Below, in pieces: positions 44,741 through 53,806 of a stretch of DNA of 64,000 bases (the first letter of the stretch is position 1; the number at the start of each line of letters is the position of its first letter). A program made the translations under genes and the position numbers. The notes beneath the pieces are model-generated. The model had not been told where the DNA came from. It ran no database searches and saw nothing but the letters and a program-made list of their open reading frames with translations. Source of the DNA: Paenibacillus sp. PL2-23 (GTDB lineage: Bacteria; Bacillota; Bacilli; Paenibacillales; Paenibacillaceae); NCBI RefSeq assembly GCF_040834005.1, contig NZ_CP162129.1, forward strand, positions 3,310,001-3,374,000, written 5' to 3'.

Positions 44741-46465
44741 TTAATCCTCAATCGTAGAGAGATCGCCTGTCGGCAGGTTAAGCTCCCAAGCCTTCAGCAC
44801 CCTTCTCATAATCTTGCCGCTGCGTGTCTTCGGCAGCTTATCCTTGAATTCAATTTCGCGAGGGGCCGCATGCGCGGACAAGCCTACCTTCACGAATTGC
44901 GAGATTTCCTTCTTCAGCTCCTCCGATGGCTCGAAGCCTTCGCGAAGCGCGATAAACGCTTTAATAATTTCGCCGCGCATAGGATCCGGCTTGCCAATGA
45001 CACCCGCCTCAGCTACAGCAGGATGCTCCACCAGCTTGCTCTCCACCTCGAACGGACCTACTCGCTCGCCGGCTGTATTAATGACGTCGTCAATCCGGCC
45101 CTGGAACCAGAAGTAGCCGTCCTCGTCCATGTAGGCCGAGTCACCGGACACATACCAGCCCTCCAGGCGGAAGTATTCCTCGTATTTGGCTTGGTTGTTC
45201 CAAATCTTGCGCATCATGGACGGCCATGGCGTGCGCACCGCCAGATTGCCCATGCGGTATGGAGGCACAACATTGCCGCTATCGTCAATAATGGCTGCTT
45301 GAACGCCAGGAATCGGCTTGCCCATGGAGCCCGGTTTAATATCCATGCTTGGGTAGTTGCAGATCAGCTGGCCGCCTGTTTCGGTCATCCACCAGGTATC
45401 GTGAATGCGTTGATTGTATACCTTCAAGCCCCATCTCACGACCTCGGGATTCAGCGGCTCTCCAACGCTCAGCACATGGCGGAGGCTCGACAGATCATAT
45501 TGCTTGGTCAGGTCGTCTCCCGCACCCATCAGCATGCGGAATGCAGTAGGAGCGCTGTACCATACGGTTACGCCGTATTTCTGAATGACGGAATACCAGT
45601 CGCCGGGACTGAAGCGGCCTCCGCGCACCACAATCGTAGCGCCGTTCAGCCATGGAGCAAATATGCCATAGGAGGTTCCTGTTACCCAGCCAGGATCAGC
45701 CGTACACCAATAAATATCGTCATCCTTCAGGTCGAGGACGATCTCCCCTGTATATTTGTGCTGGATCATAGCGTTCTGTACATGAAATACACCTTTTGGC
45801 TTTCCGGTAGATCCCGATGTATAATGGAGTATAAGTCCGTCCTCGCGGTTCAGCCATTCGATGTCTGCGGTTTCGGAGGCCTTGGCCATCTCCGCCTTGA
45901 AATCGATGATTCCCGCTTCGCTCGGCATTTCGTCGCCATATACGATAATATGCTTCAACGCAGGCAGCTCGTCACGTTTAATGCGGTGCAGCAGCGACGG
46001 CGTCGTTACTATTGCGACCGCTTCACTGTCCTGAAGCCTGTCCTTGACGGCCGTTTCCATAAAGGCCTCGAACAAGGGACCAACGACCGCTCCGATCTTC
46101 AAGGCGCCCAGTACGCTGAAGTACAGCTCTGGCGTGCGCGGCATAAAGATGAACACCCGCTCGCCCTTGCCGATGCCAAGCCCGCGCAGCACATTCGCGA
46201 AACGGTTCGATTGCTCGCTTAGCTGCTGGAATGTATACGATTCATCGCGCTCCGCGTCACTGTAGTACAGAGCAACCTTATCGCCTTTGCCAAGCTCCAG
46301 ATGGCGTTCGATGGCTTCATAAGCCATATTCACCTTGCCGGACTCGCTCCAGCTGAACCCGTTCAGCACTTGCTCCCAGTCGAAGGAGGCTGCCGCCTCT
46401 TCGTAGCTCTTCAAATTCGGATTAGCTGCGATTGCCGGTACACGCTCTTGATGCAAGTTGATCAT
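44741..46465 (-). CDS. acsA: Acetyl-CoA synthetase
   Basis: AMP-forming enzyme that activates acetate to acetyl-CoA. 574 residues like B. subtilis AcsA. Adenylate-forming motifs: HYTSGSTGKPKGV (P-loop), WMTETGGQ, YWFQGRIDD-type hinge and the C-terminal KTRSGKIMRR, whose Lys is the acetylation target of AcuA. GGGAGAG precedes the ATG. Divergent from acuA; a cre-like site lies about 40 bp upstream. Confidence 0.95.
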   Translation of the reverse strand: MINLHQERVPAIAANPNLKSYEEAAASFDWEQVLNGFSWSESGKVNMAYEAIERHLELGKGDKVALYYSDAERDESYTFQQLSEQSNRFANVLRGLGIGKGERVFIFMPRTPELYFSVLGALKIGAVVGPLFEAFMETAVKDRLQDSEAVAIVTTPSLLHRIKRDELPALKHIIVYGDEMPSEAGIIDFKAEMAKASETADIEWLNREDGLILHYTSGSTGKPKGVFHVQNAMIQHKYTGEIVLDLKDDDIYWCTADPGWVTGTSYGIFAPWLNGATIVVRGGRFSPGDWYSVIQKYGVTVWYSAPTAFRMLMGAGDDLTKQYDLSSLRHVLSVGEPLNPEVVRWGLKVYNQRIHDTWWMTETGGQLICNYPSMDIKPGSMGKPIPGVQAAIIDDSGNVVPPYRMGNLAVRTPWPSMMRKIWNNQAKYEEYFRLEGWYVSGDSAYMDEDGYFWFQGRIDDVINTAGERVGPFEVESKLVEHPAVAEAGVIGKPDPMRGEIIKAFIALREGFEPSEELKKEISQFVKVGLSAHAAPREIEFKDKLPKTRSGKIMRRVLKAWELNLPTGDLSTIED

Positions 46466-46504
46466 GCTATCACTCTCCCATCAAATCTCTAAATCATTAG
46501 ATTA

Positions 46505-46518
46505 CGTATGCGCTTACA
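46505..46518 (-). promoter_or_regulatory. Candidate cre (CcpA-binding) site upstream of acsA
   Basis: Minus strand TGTAAGCGCATACG matches the consensus TGWAANCGNTNWCA at all but two positions. acsA and acuA are known CcpA targets in B. subtilis, and ccpA is encoded 3 kb away. Confidence 0.55.
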
Positions 46519-46628
46519 ATTGATCTCTAACATTATACCACAAATGATAAACGCTCGACTATGGTTTTCAATTTATTGATTTTTACTCATAAAATTTAGT
46601 GTGAAAACATCATAATTATGAAGATTTT

Positions 46629-46650
46629 GATCATTGAAAGATCATTGAAA
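46629..46650 (+). repeat. Tandem 11 bp direct repeat before acuA
   Basis: GATCATTGAAA occurs twice without a gap, ending at the acuA ribosome site. Confidence 0.7.
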
Positions 46651-46664
46651 GGAGATCTACGCCA

Positions 46665-47300
46665 ATGGAGCACCGCAAACGTCCACAGAGGGACATCATT
46701 ATCACTCGCGATAACCGCGAGCTTATCATGGAAGGCCCCGTCCCTCCCGATGCGTTAGCCCGTTGCACGATGCATCCCAAGCTGGACGCGTTCCGCAGAC
46801 CGGCGGAGCAGCATGAGGCGTTAGTCGAAATTGCTGGCCTAACGGAGGGCCGTATTCTGATTGCCCGCGAAGGGAAACAGATTGTCGGCTATGTCACCTT
46901 TCATTATCCGGACGAGCTGGAACGCTGGTCTGAGGGCGGCATGCTGGACCTGATTGAGCTTGGCGCAATCGAGGTTGCCAACGACTACCGCTCGTACGGT
47001 ATTGCCAAACGACTTATCGCATTGGCTTTCGCGGAGGAGCAGCTGGAGAACATGATCGTGTATACAACTGAATATTATTGGCACTGGGATCTGGAAGGAA
47101 CGGGACTGAACGTGTGGGATTACCGCCAAATGATGGAGAAGCTGATGAAATCAGCAGGCATGATCTGGTATGCGACAGATGACCCGGAGATTAGCTCCCA
47201 TCCCGCCAATTGCTTAATGGTTCGCATCGGCAAGGAAGTGCCTCTCGCTTCCATCGAACAATTCGACCGCGTCAGATTCCGGAATCGCTATATGTATTAA
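46665..47300 (+). CDS. acuA: AcuA protein acetyltransferase (GNAT family)
   Basis: Acetylates and inactivates AcsA in B. subtilis. 211 residues; the GNAT core is visible in VGYVTFHYPDELERW, LIELGAIEVANDYRSYGIA (acetyl-CoA loop) and KRLIALAFAEEQLENMIVYT. AAAGGAG precedes the ATG. Divergent from acsA and 35 bp upstream of acuC; acuB, which sits between them in B. subtilis, is absent. Confidence 0.93.
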   Translation: MEHRKRPQRDIIITRDNRELIMEGPVPPDALARCTMHPKLDAFRRPAEQHEALVEIAGLTEGRILIAREGKQIVGYVTFHYPDELERWSEGGMLDLIELGAIEVANDYRSYGIAKRLIALAFAEEQLENMIVYTTEYYWHWDLEGTGLNVWDYRQMMEKLMKSAGMIWYATDDPEISSHPANCLMVRIGKEVPLASIEQFDRVRFRNRYMY

Positions 47301-47335
47301 CGCCATCTATCACTGGGAAAGGAATTGAGCATAGA

Positions 47336-48514
47336 ATGGGATCAGAAGCCATATTCATTCATCATTCCGATTCATCCGGTTATAAATTTCATGATGAACA
47401 CCCCTTTGATCCGATCCGGCAAACATTGACTATCGATTTGCTGATGGATGCAGGGGCATTGACCAAGGAGCAAATCATTTCACCGGATTATCGATTATCC
47501 GAACAGCAATTAGGCTGGATTCATCGTCACGATTATTTGCAGGCGGTGAAGCAGCTGGATGTCGAAGACGACCCCCGCAGCAAGGCGGTTATGGCGGAGC
47601 CATTTGGCCTGCAGACGGAGGACACGCCCTTCTTCCCCGGGCTGCACAAGGCCGCCTCTGCGATCGCCACCGGCTCGCTGGAGGCGGCTGAAGCTGTAAT
47701 GAGTGGACAAGCCAAACACGCCTTCCATATGGCGGGCGGCCATCATCACGCGTTTCCTGACCGCGCGTCCGGCTTCTGCGTCTATAATGACGCAGCAATA
47801 GCCATTGCGCACATACGAAGGAATTATAACGCCAGAGTGCTGTACGTCGATACGGACGTTCACCATGGCGATGGCGTTCAATGGTCATTTTATGAGGACC
47901 CCGATGTCTGTACCTATTCCATTCACGAGACGGGCAAATTTCTGTTCCCTGGCACTGGCTTTGTCCACGAGAAAGGAGTCGATGCCGGCTTCGGCGCTTG
48001 CTATAATATGCCTCTGGAGCCGTATACCGAAGACGATTCCTGGCTGGAGAGCTTCAACATAACGCTGCGCAAGGTCATTGCGGCGTTCAAGCCCGATATT
48101 ATCATCAGCCAGCATGGGTGCGACGCTCACGCCTTCGATCCTTTGTCCCATATTCATTGCAGCATGCGCATTTACGAGCAGATTCCCGCCATTGTGCATG
48201 AGCTGGCTCATGCCTACACGGAGGGCCGCTGGGTTGCGCTTGGAGGGGGAGGCTACGACATATGGAGGGTTGTCCCGCGCGCCTGGGCGCATGTCTGGCT
48301 GGAGATGACGGAGCATCCGCTCTCAGCCCAGATCAGACAGGGCTCTCAAGTCCCCCTGCCGCCATCCTGGCTGGAGCGCTGGAAGGACCGCAGCCCCGTT
48401 CCTCTGCCGGATTACTGGCAAGACAACATGGCTGATATACCCGCCATTCCGCGCCGCAGCATCATTACAGAGCAGAACCGCGCGGTGCAGTCCATAGTTA
48501 TTCAGGACTTGTAG
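47336..48514 (+). CDS. acuC: AcuC histone-deacetylase-family protein deacetylase
   Basis: Zinc deacetylase that reactivates AcsA. 392 residues from MGSEAIFIHHSDSSG (ATG 47336); AAAGGA lies about 13 bases upstream. HDAC residues: HMAGGHHHAFPDRASGF (two catalytic His), YVDTDVHHGDGV (Asp and His ligands), IISQHGCDAHAFDPL (ligand Asp) and GGGGYD near the end. Length matches AcuC. Ends at a bidirectional terminator shared with mtnN. Confidence 0.93.
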   Translation: MGSEAIFIHHSDSSGYKFHDEHPFDPIRQTLTIDLLMDAGALTKEQIISPDYRLSEQQLGWIHRHDYLQAVKQLDVEDDPRSKAVMAEPFGLQTEDTPFFPGLHKAASAIATGSLEAAEAVMSGQAKHAFHMAGGHHHAFPDRASGFCVYNDAAIAIAHIRRNYNARVLYVDTDVHHGDGVQWSFYEDPDVCTYSIHETGKFLFPGTGFVHEKGVDAGFGACYNMPLEPYTEDDSWLESFNITLRKVIAAFKPDIIISQHGCDAHAFDPLSHIHCSMRIYEQIPAIVHELAHAYTEGRWVALGGGGYDIWRVVPRAWAHVWLEMTEHPLSAQIRQGSQVPLPPSWLERWKDRSPVPLPDYWQDNMADIPAIPRRSIITEQNRAVQSIVIQDL

Positions 48515-48551
48515 CCAGCCCTCTCCGTCCCATAATGGCTCCACCTAATAG

Positions 48552-48583
48552 AAGAAGCGCCGCAATGTGCGGCGCTTCTTCTA
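48552..48583. terminator. Bidirectional terminator between acuC and mtnN
   Basis: AAGAAGCGCCGC-AATGT-GCGGCGCTTCTT hairpin; T-rich tail on the plus strand. Confidence 0.85.
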
Positions 48584-48584
48584 T

Positions 48585-49280
48585 CTATAGCTGCTTCATC
48601 ATTTCATCGATAATTCGATACGAATTGTCAGAGGCTTGCACCGTAAATTCCGCAAAGTTTACATGCGCGGAGCCGTCAGCCTTGTCCGACATGGAACGGA
48701 TAACAACATAAGGAATGTTATTCATATCGCATACTTGAGCCACTGCCGCGCCTTCCATCTCTGCGCATACGCCTTGCAGGGTTTTGTGAAGCTCCTCCAC
48801 CGTCCCTCTGTCAGCGATAAACTGATCACCCGAAAGCACCTTGCCCTTGAGGCAGTGTCCCGGGAACACGCGTTCCGCCGCTTCATAGGCCAGCCGCACA
48901 AGCTGCTCGTCCGCCACAAATTCCGAGCGCGGGTGAAACGGAATAACGCCTCTTGCGAAGCCCAGCGGAGTTACATCCATGTCATGCTGGATGCAGCTCG
49001 TAGAGACAACGATATCTCCGATGTTAAGCGATGGATCCAGCGCCCCCGCAACACCAGTGAACAATACGCAGCCTGCTCCCAGATCCAGCAGAAGCTGTGT
49101 GCATACTGCGGCATTCACCTTGCCTACGCCCGACTTGCAGTAGATGACTGCTTTCCCGTGAAAGCTGCCCTCATAATACGTGATGCCGGCTTTCGTACAT
49201 TCGGAGCTTACCTCAACATGCTGGTGAAGCAGCTCGATCTCCTCCGCCATCGCGCCGATGATGCCTATCTTTGCTGTCAT
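48585..49280 (-). CDS. mtnN: 5'-methylthioadenosine/S-adenosylhomocysteine nucleosidase
   Basis: Cleaves adenine from MTA, SAH and 5'-deoxyadenosine in sulfur salvage and methylation recycling. 231 residues with GIIGAMAEEIELL, the VLFTGVAGALD phosphorylase-fold motif, EMEGAAVAQVC (ribose-binding Met-Glu and catalytic Glu) and VIRSMSDKADG (catalytic Asp). The ATG overlaps the ccpA stop by one base, so it is translated from the ccpA mRNA, an unusual partner. Confidence 0.95.
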   Translation of the reverse strand: MTAKIGIIGAMAEEIELLHQHVEVSSECTKAGITYYEGSFHGKAVIYCKSGVGKVNAAVCTQLLLDLGAGCVLFTGVAGALDPSLNIGDIVVSTSCIQHDMDVTPLGFARGVIPFHPRSEFVADEQLVRLAYEAAERVFPGHCLKGKVLSGDQFIADRGTVEELHKTLQGVCAEMEGAAVAQVCDMNNIPYVVIRSMSDKADGSAHVNFAEFTVQASDNSYRIIDEMMKQL

Positions 49281-50290
49281 TATGCTTCAATGCCCCCAAC
49301 TGAATGCCGAACAACAATTTCATGCGGCAGAACCACCTTTGAATGCTCGACATTTTCTTTCTTCATCAGCTTCGTCAGCAGACGCATGGACACGGCGCCA
49401 ATATCGTACATCGGCTGCGCCACCGCCGTCAGCTGCGGTCTGACCATAGACGCCATACGGCTATTATCAACACTGATCACCGATATGTCTCCCGGCACGC
49501 TGAGGCCGGAGTCCTGAATGCAATGAATAGCGCCGATCGCCATTTCGTCAGTGGCGGAGAAGACAGCCGTCGGACGCTCATCCAGCTCAATAAAATATTT
49601 CATCGCGTCTACACCGGATTCATACCGGTAGTTGCCAATGCGAACTAATGTCTCATCGTATGTAAGGCCGGATTGCTCCAATGCGCGCTTATAACCCTGG
49701 AATCGGGCGTAGCCGTTGGACGGATCCTGCAGCGTGCCGCTAATCATGGCAATACGTTTATGCCCTTGCGACACCAGCTTCATAACCGCATCGAAGGCAG
49801 CCTCTTCATGGTTGATGTCCACAGAAGGAATCTGATTGTTCTCGTCGCTGGTCGCGCACAATACAATCGGCACATTAGCTGTGCGGAACGCGACTACATG
49901 ATCGTCCGTAACCGCCCCGCCCATAAACAGCAAGCCGTCAACCTGCTTCTCCAGAAGGGTGTTGATGACCCGGATTTCCTTGTCTTTCTTCTTATCGGCG
50001 TTGCACAGGATAATATTATAATGATACATGTTCGCAATATCTTCGATACCGCGAGCTACCTCTGCAAATATCGCGTTGGATATATCGGGAATGACGACGC
50101 CAACCGTAGTAGTCTTCTTGCTGGCCAAGCCGCGCGCTACCGCGTTTGGACGATAGCCGAGACGCTCGATGGCCTCGTACACTTTCTTCCTTGTTGCTGG
50201 TTTCACGTTCGGGTTGTTATTGACGACCCGGGAAACCGTTGCCATGGACACACCTGCTTCTCTTGCTACATCATAAATGGTTACCGTCAC
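49280..50290 (-). CDS. ccpA: Catabolite control protein A
   Basis: LacI/GalR-family global regulator of carbon catabolite repression that binds cre with HPr-Ser-P or Crh-Ser-P. 336 residues from GTG 50290 ([19 protein letters not shown], the helix-turn-helix, and the hinge [14 protein letters not shown]); an ATG at 50305 is also in frame, but GGAGAG is seven bases before the GTG and the protein then starts like B. subtilis CcpA. Periplasmic-binding-like core follows. Own promoter at 50349-50377. Confidence 0.94.
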   Translation of the reverse strand: MTVTIYDVAREAGVSMATVSRVVNNNPNVKPATRKKVYEAIERLGYRPNAVARGLASKKTTTVGVVIPDISNAIFAEVARGIEDIANMYHYNIILCNADKKKDKEIRVINTLLEKQVDGLLFMGGAVTDDHVVAFRTANVPIVLCATSDENNQIPSVDINHEEAAFDAVMKLVSQGHKRIAMISGTLQDPSNGYARFQGYKRALEQSGLTYDETLVRIGNYRYESGVDAMKYFIELDERPTAVFSATDEMAIGAIHCIQDSGLSVPGDISVISVDNSRMASMVRPQLTAVAQPMYDIGAVSMRLLTKLMKKENVEHSKVVLPHEIVVRHSVGGIEA

Positions 50291-50348
50291 GGATTCTCTC
50301 TCCATTTGTTCAAATTTGTCTTTCTCTCGTACGCCGTATATTAACGTA

Positions 50349-50377
50349 ATAATACGACAAAATATTACTTTTCGCAA
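50349..50377 (-). promoter_or_regulatory. Sigma-A-type promoter of ccpA-mtnN
   Basis: Minus strand TTGCGA, 17 bp spacer, TATTAT. Confidence 0.65.
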
Positions 50378-50518
50378 TGTTCACGCCTATCGGTCGTAGG
50401 AAATACATGTGAGGAATCCTGCTGCAGGTAACGAATTTACGACGCGCCGCACCATAACGGAGCTGTGACAAAGACCTGATCGGCCCTGCGGCTTGCCTGT
50501 GGTATGGCGTTTACGGCG

Positions 50519-50932
50519 CTATGTAAGCATCGTGCGTCTGCTAATCTGGTTCAGACGTTTCTCAATATCTGCGATCCATGTCTCATCCTTCAACGACTGC
50601 GCGAGCAGATACAGATCCAGCAGCATGTTCACTCGCTGCTTGATCAGCGCTTCGACCTCATGAGGCTCCGGCTGCTGCTTAAAAGATTTGGCTTCTACTA
50701 ACAAATCTGCCCATTCATTGCATTCATTAAACAAAAAGCTGCCCTTATGAGGATGAGCTCCAAGCTGGGCGATCAAACCAGTCAGGTCCGGCTTCACTTC
50801 AGGTATAACCTCGCTTCTGCTGCATGATGCGCAGGAAAAGATCGGCACATTGTCGATTTCCACTTTACCTGAATAGATGACCGTACGCAGCTTCATGGTC
50901 ATAGTCTCGCCGCAGAGGCATGTTTTCCGCAA
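50519..50932 (-). CDS. Hypothetical protein with YgiT-type zinc finger
   Basis: 137 residues. The N-terminal 45 residues hold CLCGETMTMKLRTVIYSG...VPIFSCASCSRSEV with two cysteine pairs (CxC and CxxC), like the YgiT/MqsA zinc-finger domain; the rest is helical and unrecognised, with many Leu/Glu. The start is TTG at 50932, supported by AAGGAG nine bases upstream; the first in-frame ATG lies after the first cysteine pair. A perfect 8 bp inverted repeat sits 18 bp upstream. Confidence 0.75.
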   Translation of the reverse strand: MRKTCLCGETMTMKLRTVIYSGKVEIDNVPIFSCASCSRSEVIPEVKPDLTGLIAQLGAHPHKGSFLFNECNEWADLLVEAKSFKQQPEPHEVEALIKQRVNMLLDLYLLAQSLKDETWIADIEKRLNQISRRTMLT

Positions 50933-50950
50933 GATGACCCACTCCTTCTC

Positions 50951-50969
50951 ATAACGGAAGATCCGTTAT
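50951..50969. promoter_or_regulatory. Perfect inverted repeat before the YgiT-type gene (possible operator)
   Basis: ATAACGGA-AGA-TCCGTTAT, between the predicted promoter and the ribosome site. It could be an autoregulatory operator, as MqsA-type proteins bind palindromes, or an mRNA hairpin. Confidence 0.5.
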
Positions 50970-50981
50970 TGTTTCAACTTG

Positions 50982-51009
50982 CTTAAAATGATTCGACCAT
51001 TTTTGTCAA
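50982..51009 (-). promoter_or_regulatory. Possible promoter of the YgiT-type gene
   Basis: Minus strand TTGACA (perfect -35), 16 bp spacer, TTTAAG (-10 matching at four of six). Confidence 0.5.
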
Positions 51010-51054
51010 AAATCCTGCTGCGGACGCTTTGTAATTTTTTCTACCATGCGTGGA

Positions 51055-51468
51055 TTAGGATCGGACGAGCCTTCTCCACCTGTCCCGGACGAATGGCACC
51101 GATGCCACGAGTGTCCAGATGGCAGCCCCGATGATATCATTGCGAATATCCATGGGGTCCATCATACGGCCGCCCACATAGGATTGGTGAAGCTCATCCG
51201 TCACCCCGTACAAGCCGCAGAGGGCGATAATCACAAGCTTCATGGACCATCGCTCGGACCTTCTTCCGAACCCATAGTCGAATGCCGCTGCAAGAATGAA
51301 GTAAGACACGAAGTGTCCCCAGTTGAAGTCCTTCATTGCGGGAAAAAAAGTCTGAAAAAACGGCAGAATGGACCCTATTTCGTCGCCGGTGCGGGAGGAT
51401 AACGCGAAGATGACGCCCATCCATAGCAAAGCCGGAATAAATCGCAGCCATTTGTTTATTTGATTCAT
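51055..51468 (-). CDS. VanZ-like family membrane protein
   Basis: 137 residues with four hydrophobic segments (about 8-25, 50-65, 75-92, 110-128). The VanZ-family pattern is present: FIPALLWMGVIFALSS, GHFVSYFILAAAFDYGF and GVTDELHQSYVGGRMMDPMD. VanZ gives low-level teicoplanin resistance in enterococci; most family members, including this one, have unknown roles. GAAGGAG precedes the ATG. Divergent from the DJ-1 gene. Confidence 0.88.
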   Translation of the reverse strand: MNQINKWLRFIPALLWMGVIFALSSRTGDEIGSILPFFQTFFPAMKDFNWGHFVSYFILAAAFDYGFGRRSERWSMKLVIIALCGLYGVTDELHQSYVGGRMMDPMDIRNDIIGAAIWTLVASVPFVRDRWRRLVRS

Positions 51469-51536
51469 GTATACTCCTTCGATACAATAGGAATGATTGA
51501 TCCTTCATAAATTGACGGAGATGGAGTGATGCGATA

Positions 51537-52067
51537 ATGAGCTTGAGCAACACAACGGTTATTTGTCTGCTGGACGACGAATTCGAGGATCTGGAATTAT
51601 GGTATCCTGTATACCGCGCCCGCGAGGCTGGCGCGACGGTGCTGTTCGCAGGGCCCGAGAAAGGCAAGACGCATATTGGCAAATATGGCGTACCCGCCGT
51701 GGCGGACATATCCTTCGACGAGATGAACAGCCGGGACATTCAAGGCCTTCTTGTTCCTGGCGGCTGGGCCCCCGACAAGCTGAGACGCTACCCGAAGGTG
51801 CTCCAGCTGGTACAAGAGCTTAACGACTCGGACAAGCCGATCGGCCAAATCTGCCATGCGGGCTGGGTGCTAATATCAGCCAAAATATTGCATGGTCGCA
51901 AGGTCACATCGACGCCGGGCATACGGGATGATATGGAGAACGCAGGTGCGGAATGGTTCGACGAGCCGGTTGTGGTGGACGGCAATCTGATCTCCGCTCG
52001 CAGACCGCCTGATCTCCCGCCGTACGCCAAAGCATTTGTGGACGCATTAGAACAGCGAATGGGCTAG
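51537..52067 (+). CDS. DJ-1/PfpI family protein
   Basis: 176-residue glutamine-amidotransferase-like fold. Nucleophile elbow GQICHAGW with the conserved Cys near 110, the acidic partner in DDEFEDLELW, and the His following the Cys, as in PfpI/YhbO-type proteins linked to stress or deglycase activity. The exact role is unknown. GGAGTG lies about 11 bases before the ATG. Its TAG stop overlaps the converging ptsI stop inside a palindrome. Confidence 0.88.
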   Translation: MSLSNTTVICLLDDEFEDLELWYPVYRAREAGATVLFAGPEKGKTHIGKYGVPAVADISFDEMNSRDIQGLLVPGGWAPDKLRRYPKVLQLVQELNDSDKPIGQICHAGWVLISAKILHGRKVTSTPGIRDDMENAGAEWFDEPVVVDGNLISARRPPDLPPYAKAFVDALEQRMG

Positions 52068-52079
52068 CCATTCGCTGTT
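52051..52079. terminator. Shared 3' hairpin of the DJ-1 gene and ptsI
   Basis: AACAGCGAATGG-GCTAG-CCATTCGCTGTT. The loop supplies both stop codons (CTAG at 52064-52067). T-runs are weak on both sides, so termination may be partial. Confidence 0.55.
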
Positions 52080-53806
52080 CGTTCGTTTATAGTCGCTTTG
52101 AAATCATTCAAGCGCTGCACAATTTCGTTGCTGGTGCGGCACGCTTTGAGCTGCTCAAGCAGCGCTCTGCTCTCCTCCTGCCTGGTCATCAGAAGTCTCT
52201 GCTTCACATGCAGAATGGAGTGAGCCGACATGCTAAGGTCGTCAACGTCAAGACCGAGCCAAATCGGCAGCGCTCTGAGGTCGCCAGCCATCTCCCCGCA
52301 CACGCTGACCGTAATGCCCTGTCTCTTCGCCGCTTCCGCTGTCTGCAGCAGCATCCGCAGCAATGCGGGATGGAATGGATCATAGAGATGGGAAATTTGC
52401 TCGTTCATCCGATCGACCGCAAGCGTGAACTGCACCAGATCATTGGTGCCGACGCTGAAGAAATCAACCTCCTGGGCCAGCAAATCCGCAATCATGACGG
52501 CTGCGGGCACCTCAATCATGATCCCCACCTTCATCGCCTTGTCATAAGCGATGCCGTCCTCATCCAGCTCCCGTCTTGCTTCATCCAGAATGGCGTTCGC
52601 CGCTCTCACTTCTTCGAGAGAAGAGATCAAGGGATACATCAACTTCACATCCCCGAAGGCGCTTGCGCGGAGAATAGCTCGAAGCTGCGTCTTGAACAGA
52701 TCTCTGCGGTCCAATGAGATACGGATGGCTCTGTATCCCAGGAATGGATTATCTTCCTCTGGCAGCTCGAAGTAATCCAGCTGCTTGTCGCCGCCAATAT
52801 CCAGCGTTCGGATGACCAGCGATTCCCCTCCCAGGCGCTCTGCCACGCTTCGGTACACCTCGAACTGCTCCTCCTCGCGAGGGAACCGGCTGCGGTCCAT
52901 GTATAGAAACTCCGTCCGGAACAGCCCCACGCCGCTCGCTCCGCTCGACAGGGCAATTTCGAGCTCCTTCATGGAGCTGATATTCGCCTTCAGCCTCAGC
53001 GACTTGCCGTCCGGCGTGACGGAGGTGCGGTCCGCGATATGCTGAAGCTTCCTCTTCTCCTCAGTCTCGCTCTCTCGAAGCCGTTCATATTCGGCGATAA
53101 TGGCGGGCTCCGGCTCGATATACACCTTGCCTTCTCCGCCGTCGACGACAATCATCTGGCCCGTATTAATCGGCTCGTTCAGATCCCCCTCCACTCCCAC
53201 GACAAGGGGAATGCCCAAAGCGCGAGCCATGATGGAGGAATGGGAAGTCGTACTCCCGGCCATCGTCACAATGCCCAGCACATGATCGGGGTTAATATGG
53301 GCCAGCTGCGACGGAGACAGCTCCTTCGCAACGAGAATGAACGGCTGTGTATCCTTCGGCAGCGCAATCTCAGGCACACCCAGGAGATGCTTCAGCAGAC
53401 GATTGCCTACATCCTTGATGTCGAGCGCCCGCTCCTTCATATATTCGTCGTCCAGCAGGTCGAACATCGTGACGAAGTGGTCAATCGCCTCCTTGACCGC
53501 CACTTCCGCCGCCTTGTACTGGCGCTGGATAATGCCCTGAATTTCGTTCATGAACACGGGGTCGTCCAATATCGCGATATGGGCGTCGAATATATGTGTT
53601 TCCTCTGAGCCGACAACCTCCCTCAGCTCGTCCTTGATCTGCTCGATTTCGTGCTTGGAGGTGCGAATCCCTTCATACACCCGCTCGAACTCTCTGGCGA
53701 AATCCGCAACGTCGATCTTCTGATCGGGTACCTCCCACTCCCAGTTCGGCAGCACAAAAGCTTTCCCGATCGCGATGCCCGACGAGGCGCCAATCCCTTG
53801 AATCAT
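52064..53806 (-). CDS. ptsI: PTS enzyme I (phosphoenolpyruvate-protein phosphotransferase)
   Basis: First phosphocarrier of the sugar PTS, moving phosphate from PEP to HPr. 580 residues: N-terminal HPr-binding and phosphohistidine domains with TMAGSTTSHSSIMARALG (active His in TSHSS), and the C-terminal PEP-binding barrel with DFFSVGTNDLVQFTLAVDR. Its ATG overlaps the ptsG stop by 4 bp. In B. subtilis ptsH lies between ptsG and ptsI; here it is missing. Confidence 0.96.
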   Translation of the reverse strand: MIQGIGASSGIAIGKAFVLPNWEWEVPDQKIDVADFAREFERVYEGIRTSKHEIEQIKDELREVVGSEETHIFDAHIAILDDPVFMNEIQGIIQRQYKAAEVAVKEAIDHFVTMFDLLDDEYMKERALDIKDVGNRLLKHLLGVPEIALPKDTQPFILVAKELSPSQLAHINPDHVLGIVTMAGSTTSHSSIMARALGIPLVVGVEGDLNEPINTGQMIVVDGGEGKVYIEPEPAIIAEYERLRESETEEKRKLQHIADRTSVTPDGKSLRLKANISSMKELEIALSSGASGVGLFRTEFLYMDRSRFPREEEQFEVYRSVAERLGGESLVIRTLDIGGDKQLDYFELPEEDNPFLGYRAIRISLDRRDLFKTQLRAILRASAFGDVKLMYPLISSLEEVRAANAILDEARRELDEDGIAYDKAMKVGIMIEVPAAVMIADLLAQEVDFFSVGTNDLVQFTLAVDRMNEQISHLYDPFHPALLRMLLQTAEAAKRQGITVSVCGEMAGDLRALPIWLGLDVDDLSMSAHSILHVKQRLLMTRQEESRALLEQLKACRTSNEIVQRLNDFKATINERTANG

